A stretch of DNA of 40,451 nucleotides. Origin: Reyranella sp. GTDB lineage: Bacteria > Pseudomonadota > Alphaproteobacteria > Reyranellales > Reyranellaceae. The DNA is taken from positions 1-40,451 of the forward strand of contig JALHMO010000052.1 in NCBI GenBank assembly GCA_022844015.1, given 5' to 3'. The notes below the pieces were generated by a model. The model was not told the DNA's origin. It worked only from the letters and a program-made list of their open reading frames with translations, and did no database searches. Every line of letters starts with the position of its first letter. The first letter of the stretch is position 1. Positions 34,939 through 40,451 of this stretch are shown here, piece by piece. Both the position numbers and the translations under genes were made by a program.

Positions 34939-35223
34939 ATTCCGGGCGTTCAGGCCGATTTCGCACATCATTTGCAACAGCCATGCAGTATCCGCATGGC
35001 ACGACCGTTGCCGAAATGCAACATCGCACGCGACTCGCGGGCTAATTTCTGTTATAAAGTTAGCGCTGAAAGCGGACCGACTTCAGGTTCGTCGCCAGTT
35101 CGGTGTCCGAGTCGGTAGCCGAAAGCAACTGATAATGGATACCCGGGCTGATCACGCAGGGGAGCGTGCGCGGCGAACTGCGGTATCGCTGAGCGAGGGG
35201 TCGAAGTGAAGGAAGAACTGGAT
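34939..35223. other. intergenic region fdxA / carD
   Basis: About 285 bp with no credible gene. A small hairpin, CCATGC-agtatcc-GCATGG, is at 34981-34999, without a T-run. An A/T-rich stretch (TTATAAAGTT near 35053-35062) and GATAAT at 35131-35136 are possible -10 elements for carD, but neither has a clear -35 partner. A long 5' leader for carD is possible. Confidence 0.45.
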
Positions 35224-35751
35224 ATGGCCAAGCCGAAGAAGATCGCGGCCAAGGCTAAGGATTTGGCCTTCGAGAAGGGTGATTTCGTCGTCTACCCGAC
35301 TCACGGCGTAGGTCGCGTGATCGACATCGAAGCCAAGGAAATCGCCGGGCACAAGCTCGATCTGTTCGTCATTTCGTTCGAGCAGGAGCGCATGATGCTG
35401 CGGGTTCCTGTCGCCAAGGCGAAGATTTCCGGGCTGCGCAAGCTGTCGTCGCGCAAGATCATGGAGAGCGCGCTGGTGACCCTGAAGGGCCGCAGCCGTG
35501 TCAGCCGCGCCATGTGGAACCGTCGTGCCCAGGAGTACGAAGCCAAGATCAACTCCGGCGACCCGGTGTCGATCGCCGAGGTCGTGCGCGACCTGCACCG
35601 CAATGCCGGCCAGCCGGACCAGTCGTACAGCGAGCGCCAGATTTACGAGGCGGCGCTCGATCGGCTGGCTCGCGAGTTGGCGGCAGTCGAGCGCATCGAC
35701 AAGGACCTGGCGACCCAGAAGCTGAACAGCGTCCTGCAGAAGGTCGCCTGA
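35224..35751 (+). CDS. carD: CarD family RNA-polymerase-binding regulator
   Basis: A 175-residue CarD/CdnL-family protein that binds the RNA polymerase beta subunit and stabilises open promoter complexes. After a basic N-terminus (MAKPKKIAAKAKD) comes the Tudor-like RNA-polymerase interaction domain, GDFVVYPTHGVGRVIDIEAK at about 20-39. The helical C-terminal domain contains SRKIMESAL and the stretch WNRRAQEYEAKINSGD, typical for promoter-junction contact. AAGGAAG lies about 8 bases before the chosen ATG; an in-frame GTG at 35206 would add six residues but lacks such a site. A hairpin follows 26 bp after the stop. Confidence 0.94.
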   Translation: MAKPKKIAAKAKDLAFEKGDFVVYPTHGVGRVIDIEAKEIAGHKLDLFVISFEQERMMLRVPVAKAKISGLRKLSSRKIMESALVTLKGRSRVSRAMWNRRAQEYEAKINSGDPVSIAEVVRDLHRNAGQPDQSYSERQIYEAALDRLARELAAVERIDKDLATQKLNSVLQKVA

Positions 35752-35777
35752 TCGCGTCTGCGTCGCCGGTGTTCCGC

Positions 35778-35800
35778 CGCCCGGACTGGGCCTCCGGGCG
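35778..35800 (+). terminator. hairpin downstream of carD
   Basis: CGCCCGGA (35778-35785) pairs perfectly with TCCGGGCG (35793-35800) around a 7-base loop. It has the right place for a terminator but lacks a T-run, so termination may depend on Rho or on the palindromic repeat that follows. Confidence 0.4.
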
Positions 35801-35816
35801 CCCGTGGTTGGAATAT

Positions 35817-35932
35817 TGACCTCATCCTGAGGAGCCGCGCTTGCCGCGGCGTCTCGAAGGATGGGATCAGACACGGTGCCGGTTGCCCATCCTTCGAGAC
35901 ACGCCCTTCGGGCGCTCCTCAGGATGAGGTCA
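35817..35932. repeat. paired REP-like palindromic element, copy 2
   Basis: Outer arms TGACCTCATCCTGAGGAGC and GCTCCTCAGGATGAGGTCA, then GTCTCGAAGGATGGG paired with CCCATCCTTCGAGAC. Each half has a small inner hairpin (GCCGCG/CGCGGC and CGCCC-ttc-GGGCG). It shares the CCTCA-CC-GAGGAGC and GTCTCGAAG blocks with the element at 24949-25072. Similar CCTCATCCTGAGGAGC palindromes are common between genes in alphaproteobacteria. It separates the convergent carD and M48 protease genes. Confidence 0.8.
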
Positions 35933-36005
35933 TTGCCTGTTGCACGCTACGCCCTTGGCGCGCGGCCTAGCTCCATGACGCCCTGAAGATCAGGTCGTGC
36001 TGCCC

Positions 36006-37430
36006 CTACGGCTGGATGGTCTTGATCTGCGCCTGGCGCATCAGCGCAGCCGGGCTGTCGGCGCCATTCAGCACGAGCAGCCGTTCCATCTTGTAGTCGT
36101 CGTAGGGCAGGCCCTGGGCGAGCCGGGCCGCCGAGGCCCCGCCGGCCGGGACGACGCGCAGCCGATAGGGCCGAAGCCCGGCCAGCTCGGCTTCGGAGAG
36201 CGCACGGAACGTGCGCGCCGCGTTCATCAGCACGTCGATCCGATGATCGCGATCGGCGCCATCGCTCAGCAGGTTGAAGTAGCACACGCGCTCGCCGCGC
36301 CGCACCATGACGTAGCGCAGCTGGCTCAGGCCGGCATCGGAGCCGCGCGGCCGGGCACCGATCGCCGCTTCCGCCCCGCCGATCTCGGTCGCCTGGATGT
36401 CGGTCGGCGTCGGCTTCAGCTGGTTGCGCATCCATTCGGTCAGGCTGCCGTTCACCGGTTCGGGCAGGCAGGAAAAGAACAACAGCGAGCGGTCGCGCCC
36501 CACGCCCAGGACGCCCTCCTGATCGTTGAACAGGCGAAAATCGCGCGGCGCCTCGAAGCCCAGCATCATCACCGGATGGAAAAACCTGTTGCCGCGGACG
36601 AAGCCTTCCTGGGGCGAATCGTCGACCGACATGCCGTCGATCGCTTTCAGGTAAGCCTCGCGGCCGCTTTCGCCGGGCAACGACACGTCTGGCAGGCGGC
36701 GCAGCGCCTCGTAGCGCTCGACAGGCGCCGGATGGGTCGACGTGGCGCTGCGCCGGTCGACCGCGTCGGGTGCTTCCCCCATCAGCCGCATCTCAAGCTG
36801 CGATTGCCGGCGGAGCTTGTCGATCAGGTCGGCCATCGCAGTGCCGCGATAGCCGGCCCGCACCAGCAGGGCGAGCCCGAGCTGATCGGCCTCGAGCTCC
36901 TGGTCGCGCGAGTAGCGCCGCAGCGCGAGCAGGCCCTCGCGGGCGACCGAGCGGCCGACCGTCACCGATCCGGTCGCCGCCGCGGCCTCGATGGCGGCGT
37001 CGAGCACGCCCTGCCGGGCGTGGGCGCGCTGGGCGGCATGACGCTGCAAAAGGTGGCTCACCTCGTGGCTGAGAGCCGCCGCCAGCTCGGCTTCGTCGTC
37101 GAGACCGGCGAGCAGCCCGCGCGTCACGAACACATAGTTGGACACCGCATGGGCGTTGGCGTTCGGCAGGTCGAGCACGATGAAGCGATGGGGCGTGGCG
37201 ATGCCCGACCGCCGCAGCAGGCGCTGGCCGACGCGATCGACGTAGGCCTGCAACGCGGGGTCGCGGTAGGCCGGGCCGATGTCCCGCTCGATGCTGCGCG
37301 GCAGCACCGGGACGGCTGTGGCGGCCGGAGAGGTGCCCATCGCCGGCCCGGACGCACCCGACGAGCTGCAGCCGCCGACCGCGCCGGCGAGGAGAACAAG
37401 GACAAGGCCAAAAAGCCGCAGGAAAACCAC
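36006..37430 (-). CDS. M48-family zinc metalloprotease lipoprotein
   Basis: A periplasm-facing zinc protease of peptidase family M48 (BepA/LoiP-like), 474 residues from the GTG at 37430. The zinc motif HEVSH is at about 122-126 and the third ligand E180 is in EADQLG. The signal peptide MVFLRLFGLVLVLLAGAVGG ends at a lipobox-like C21. I chose the GTG because AGGAGG lies 4-5 bases upstream and it gives a normal signal peptide; the ATG at 37463 would add 11 Gly-rich residues. The region beyond about residue 270 (FVRGNRFFHPVMMLGFEAP onwards) is an extra C-terminal domain seen in longer M48 proteins. Likely role: outer-membrane protein quality control. Confidence 0.9.
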   Translation of the reverse strand: MVFLRLFGLVLVLLAGAVGGCSSSGASGPAMGTSPAATAVPVLPRSIERDIGPAYRDPALQAYVDRVGQRLLRRSGIATPHRFIVLDLPNANAHAVSNYVFVTRGLLAGLDDEAELAAALSHEVSHLLQRHAAQRAHARQGVLDAAIEAAAATGSVTVGRSVAREGLLALRRYSRDQELEADQLGLALLVRAGYRGTAMADLIDKLRRQSQLEMRLMGEAPDAVDRRSATSTHPAPVERYEALRRLPDVSLPGESGREAYLKAIDGMSVDDSPQEGFVRGNRFFHPVMMLGFEAPRDFRLFNDQEGVLGVGRDRSLLFFSCLPEPVNGSLTEWMRNQLKPTPTDIQATEIGGAEAAIGARPRGSDAGLSQLRYVMVRRGERVCYFNLLSDGADRDHRIDVLMNAARTFRALSEAELAGLRPYRLRVVPAGGASAARLAQGLPYDDYKMERLLVLNGADSPAALMRQAQIKTIQP

Positions 37431-37573
37431 CGATCCTCCTGGCCCTCCCCCGACGCCGACCATAGACGCTGGGAGGGCGCCGCGGCAATCATCGCGAGGT
37501 CACCCTCTCGACGTCGGCCTCTCGAAGCTGGCACAACGATCACCGCTATGGCAGTGATGCAGGGACAATCATC

Positions 37574-38584
37574 ATGCCTCGATCGGAAACTCCCCTTCGT
37601 TCAGACCTCTTCCCGGAGATCTCGCCCTATGCCAGCGGCATGCTGGCGGTCGACCGGCGGCACACGATCTACTGGGAGCAGAGCGGCAATCCTGCCGGCA
37701 TGCCCGTGCTGTTCCTGCACGGCGGTCCGGGCGCCGGCTCGGCGCCGGTTCACCGGCGCTTCTTCGATCCGCAATTCTACCGCATCGTCGTCTTCGACCA
37801 GCGCGGCTGCGGCCGATCGATGCCGCTCGGCGATCTGCACGACAACACCACCGACCACCTGGTGGCCGACATGGAGCGGCTGCGGCTCCATCTTGGGGTC
37901 AACCAATGGCTCCTGTTCGGCGGCTCGTGGGGCAGCACCTTGGCGCTCGCCTACGGCATCAGGCATCCCGAGCGGGTGAGCGGCTTCATCCTGCGCGGCA
38001 TCTTCCTCGGGGCGCGCTCGGAGATCGACTGGTTCCTGCACGGCATGCGGGCGATCTTCCCGGAGGCGTGGCGCGACTTCGTCGAGCACCTGCCGGCCAG
38101 TGAACGCGGCGATGTCCTGGGCAACTACTACCGGCGCCTGATCGACCGCAACCCCGACAGCCACCGTCCGGCGGCGCGCGCGTGGAGCCGCTACGAGGCG
38201 TCGTGCTCGACCCTCTACCCGACCGCGCGGGCACCCTTCGAGACCGATCACGGCGGCTTCGCGCTGGCGCTGTCGCGCATCGAGGCGCACTACTTCGCCA
38301 ACCGCACGTTCGTGCCCGAGGGCTGGCCGTGGTCCGATCTCGACCGCATCCGCGGGCTGCCCGGCACCATCGTGCAGGGCCGCTATGACATCGTCTGCCC
38401 GCCGGTGACCGCCGACGCGCTGGCGCGGGCATGGCCGGAGGTGCGTTACGTCGTCGTGCCGGACGCCGGCCATAGCGCGCTGGAGCCGGGCATTCGCGCC
38501 GCTCTGGTCAACGCTACCGAGAGCTTCCGATTGTCGGCGTCCGACAGCGATCTTTTCGCGCCGAGATTCCCGTGGGAGACGTGA
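37574..38584 (+). CDS. pip: proline iminopeptidase
   Basis: Serine peptidase of family S33 that removes N-terminal proline from peptides, cytoplasmic, 336 residues. HGGPG (49-53) supplies the oxyanion hole, DQRGCGRS (75-82) is the family block, the nucleophile is S118 in GGSWGS, and D272 (GRYDIVCP) with H300 (DAGHSA) complete the triad. AGGGA lies about 9 bases before the ATG. The helical cap contains the usual acidic and aromatic residues (PWSDLDRI). It is divergent from the M48 gene and overlaps the next gene, suggesting a two-gene unit. The substrate may be broader than proline peptides. Confidence 0.93.
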   Translation: MPRSETPLRSDLFPEISPYASGMLAVDRRHTIYWEQSGNPAGMPVLFLHGGPGAGSAPVHRRFFDPQFYRIVVFDQRGCGRSMPLGDLHDNTTDHLVADMERLRLHLGVNQWLLFGGSWGSTLALAYGIRHPERVSGFILRGIFLGARSEIDWFLHGMRAIFPEAWRDFVEHLPASERGDVLGNYYRRLIDRNPDSHRPAARAWSRYEASCSTLYPTARAPFETDHGGFALALSRIEAHYFANRTFVPEGWPWSDLDRIRGLPGTIVQGRYDIVCPPVTADALARAWPEVRYVVVPDAGHSALEPGIRAALVNATESFRLSASDSDLFAPRFPWET

Positions 38585-39639
38585 CCTCGTCCGCCCTGCC
38601 GCCCGAGCAGACCGGCGCGGCGGCCTGGTACGGCCCGCAGATGGCGGAGCGGACCGATTGGCTGATGCCGCTCGGCGCAGCAGAGATCGCCGAGATCGAA
38701 GCCGCGACCCGCGCCCTGGTGGCTGGCGACGCCGACCTCGCCTCGATCTCCGCGCGCGATTTCCCGCTGCCGTCGCTCGGGCCGCGGCTCGTCTCGCGGG
38801 TGCGCGACGACGTGCTGAACGGCCGCGGTTTCCTGCTGCTGCGCGGCCTGCCGGTCGAGCGCTGGTCGATGCGCGAGGCGGCTACCGCGTTCTTCGGCCT
38901 GGGCAGCCATCTCGGCAGCGCGCGGTCGCAGAACGGCAAGGGCCACGTGCTGGGCCACGTTCGCGATCTCGGTCTCGACGTGCACGACCCCAATGTCCGC
39001 ATCTACCAGACCAGCGTGCGCCAAACCTACCATACCGATTCGTGCGACATCGTCGGGCTGCTGTGCCTCAGGACGGCGCAGTCCGGCGGCCTGTCGGCGC
39101 TGGTCAGCTCGACCACGATCTTCAATGAGATGCGGCGGCGGCGGCCCGATCTGCTGGCGCTGCTGTTCCAGCCGCTCGCCACCGACCGGCGCGGCGAGGT
39201 GCCGGAAGGCCAGAAGCCCTATTTCGAGATTCCCGTGTTCAGCTGGCACGAGGGTTTCCTGACCGCGCTCTACCAGCGCCAGTACATCGACTCGGCCCAG
39301 CGCTTCCCCGACGCGCCGCGGCTCACGCCGGCCCAGGTCGAGGCGCTCGACCTGTTCGATTCGCTGGCCAACGATCCGCGGCTCTGCATGTTCATGGCGT
39401 TCCAGCCGGGCGACGTTCAGCTCGTCCACAACCATACGATGCTGCACGACCGCACCGCATTCGTGGATTGGCCGGAGCCGGAGCGGCGACGCCATCTGCT
39501 GCGGCTGTGGCTGGCGGCGGCGGACGCCCGCCCTCTGCCCGAGGTGTTCGCCCAGCGCTACGGCACGGTCACGATCGGCGAACGCGGCGGCATCGTCGTG
39601 CGCGGCACCAGGCTCAACGCTCCGCTGGAGGCGGTTTGA
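38572..39639 (+). CDS. TauD/TfdA-family Fe(II)/2-oxoglutarate dioxygenase
   Basis: A 355-residue non-heme iron oxygenase of the TauD/TfdA fold. The iron ligands are H154 and D156 (YHTDSCD) and H292 in NHTMLHDRTAF. The arginine cluster in ERRRHLLRLW should bind 2-oxoglutarate. QTSVRQTYHTDSCDIVGLL is characteristic of a subgroup of uncharacterised members, and I cannot predict the substrate. The start is ambiguous: GTG at 38572, or GTG at 38581, which overlaps the pip stop by GTGA. Either way the gene is translationally linked to pip. Confidence 0.85.
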   Translation: MGDVTSSALPPEQTGAAAWYGPQMAERTDWLMPLGAAEIAEIEAATRALVAGDADLASISARDFPLPSLGPRLVSRVRDDVLNGRGFLLLRGLPVERWSMREAATAFFGLGSHLGSARSQNGKGHVLGHVRDLGLDVHDPNVRIYQTSVRQTYHTDSCDIVGLLCLRTAQSGGLSALVSSTTIFNEMRRRRPDLLALLFQPLATDRRGEVPEGQKPYFEIPVFSWHEGFLTALYQRQYIDSAQRFPDAPRLTPAQVEALDLFDSLANDPRLCMFMAFQPGDVQLVHNHTMLHDRTAFVDWPEPERRRHLLRLWLAAADARPLPEVFAQRYGTVTIGERGGIVVRGTRLNAPLEAV

Positions 39640-39671
39640 CGTCGCATGCCAGAGGGCGCCGGCGAGGGTGG

Positions 39672-39700
39672 TTGACCGGGACCATCGCCGTCCCTAAGTG
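39672..39700 (+). promoter_or_regulatory. putative grpE promoter
   Basis: TTGACC (39672-39677) and TAAGTG (39695-39700) are 17 bp apart in the 99-bp gap before grpE, a reasonable housekeeping-type promoter. I see no clear heat-shock (RpoH) element. Confidence 0.4.
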
Positions 39701-39738
39701 AAGGCCGCTGAAATCCCACAGATATCAAGGACAACCGT

Positions 39739-40335
39739 ATGGCCAGCGATCCAACCGCGGGCGGTGCCTCGGCTGAGATGCCGGTCGAGACCGCCGAAGA
39801 GACCCTCGACATTCCGCCCCGGCCCGCCGGCCAGGAGGCGGACGTCCAGCAGCTGCAGGCGGAGAAGGCCGATCTGCAGGACAAGCTCCTGCGTGCCCTT
39901 GCCGAAGCGCAGAACGTGCGCCGCCGCGCCCAGCAGGACATCGAGCGCGAGCGCAAGTTCGGCATCGAGCGCTTTGCCAAGGACATGCTGTCGGTGGCCG
40001 ACAATCTCGGCCGTGCCCTGTCGGCGCTGCCGAAGGACGGCGATGTCGCGGACCCGGCCTTGCGCAACGTCATCGTCGGCGTCCAGGCAACCGAGCGCGA
40101 GCTGCAGTCGGCGCTGGAACGGCACGGCGTCACACGCGTCGAATCGCTCGGCAAGCCGTTCAACGCCGAGTTCCACCAGGCCATGATGGAGGTCGAGAAT
40201 CCCGACGTGCCCTCGGGCACCGTCGTCCAGGAGCTGATTCCCGGCTATCTGATTGCCGGCCGCCTGCTGCGGGCGGCCATGGTGACCGTGTCCAAGGGTG
40301 GCCCTTCGCTGCGGGCGGCCAGCAACGAGAATTAG
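39739..40335 (+). CDS. grpE: GrpE nucleotide exchange factor
   Basis: Co-chaperone that releases ADP from DnaK, 198 residues. The acidic, low-complexity N-terminus (to about 35) precedes the long dimerising helix (residues 36-80, VQQLQAEKADLQDKLLRALA), with AEAQNVRRRAQQDIERER as the family block. The C-terminal beta domain is signed by FNAEFHQAMMEVENPDVPSG and ends in the conserved GYLIAGRLLRAAMVTVSKGG. AAGGA lies about 7 bases before the ATG. Downstream DNA ends in a promoter, so the next gene, perhaps dnaK, is off the right edge and separately transcribed. Confidence 0.96.
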   Translation: MASDPTAGGASAEMPVETAEETLDIPPRPAGQEADVQQLQAEKADLQDKLLRALAEAQNVRRRAQQDIERERKFGIERFAKDMLSVADNLGRALSALPKDGDVADPALRNVIVGVQATERELQSALERHGVTRVESLGKPFNAEFHQAMMEVENPDVPSGTVVQELIPGYLIAGRLLRAAMVTVSKGGPSLRAASNEN

Positions 40336-40400
40336 CGCCGTGGCGGCCGGATCAGCCGCCGGAAATGGCAAGATTCCGCACTTTTGGGCCACCTGCTCCA

Positions 40401-40428
40401 TTGCAGGCGGCCGCTTAGAAACTATATA
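40401..40428 (+). promoter_or_regulatory. putative promoter at the right edge
   Basis: TTGCAG (40401-40406) and TATATA (40423-40428) are 16 bp apart, reading rightward in the DNA after grpE. It is the clearest housekeeping-type promoter in the window and should drive a gene beyond the edge; dnaK is a guess from common gene order. A GGCGGC/GCCGCC hairpin (40342-40360) follows the grpE stop but has no T-run. Confidence 0.5.
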
Positions 40429-40451
40429 GCCCCTGTCCTGACCCGGTCTTT

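Noticed and set aside
34983..35045. 20-residue ORF MQYPHGTTVAEMQHRTRLAG before carD
   Set aside because: No ribosome site, no coupling to carD and no sign of conservation visible.

Overview
The window is about two-thirds G+C chromosomal DNA from an alphaproteobacterium. The order SUV3-like helicase, S4-domain protein, FdxA ferredoxin, CarD regulator (30.5-35.8 kb), the ~1600-residue NAD-glutamate dehydrogenase and the intergenic palindromes all point there. A Rhodospirillales or Reyranella-like host is my guess, not something the sequence proves.

Layout. 1-375: 5' part of ubiE (minus strand, runs off the left edge). 522-1256: an SDR-fold enzyme carrying both signature motifs of halohydrin dehalogenases instead of an NAD(P)-binding SDR signature. 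1398-7098: a compact five-gene peptide/oligopeptide-type ABC transporter operon (two permeases, binding protein, two ATPases), with a short remnant of a second binding-protein gene between the permeases and the binding protein. 7168-16029 (minus): a 2953-residue Gly/Ser-rich repeat autotransporter, over a fifth of the window, with a TTG start, a dyad next to its ribosome site and an exact 183-bp tandem array. 16340-16692: a ParD-like antitoxin whose ParE partner is cut to a stub beside the nrdB stop. 16685-19620 (minus): class I ribonucleotide reductase nrdA-nrdB with a DnaA-box-like dyad upstream. 20068-24915: NAD-dependent glutamate dehydrogenase.

24.9-29.5 kb (minus): a palindromic repeat, a small lipoprotein and a 37-residue secreted peptide, a VapBC toxin-antitoxin pair, an epoxide hydrolase, a second type of palindromic element, then a zinc/manganese-type ABC ATPase and permease preceded by a coupled 38-residue membrane ORF. 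A Zur-box-like palindrome lies between this operon and a divergent DUF1223 (Tat-exported, CSSC) gene. 30.5-35.8 kb: RNA helicase with a very long disordered tail, S4 protein, ferredoxin, CarD. 35.8-36 kb: hairpin and a second copy of the first palindromic repeat. 36.0-40.45 kb: M48 lipoprotein protease (minus), then proline iminopeptidase, a TauD-family dioxygenase and grpE, ending in a promoter-like sequence that probably drives the next gene.

The items most worth a second look are the halohydrin-dehalogenase-like protein, the giant autotransporter with its 5' dyad, the degraded ParDE module, the predicted Zur site with its coupled micro-ORF, and the DnaA-like dyad before nrdA. No tRNA, rRNA, CRISPR array or insertion sequence was recognised.
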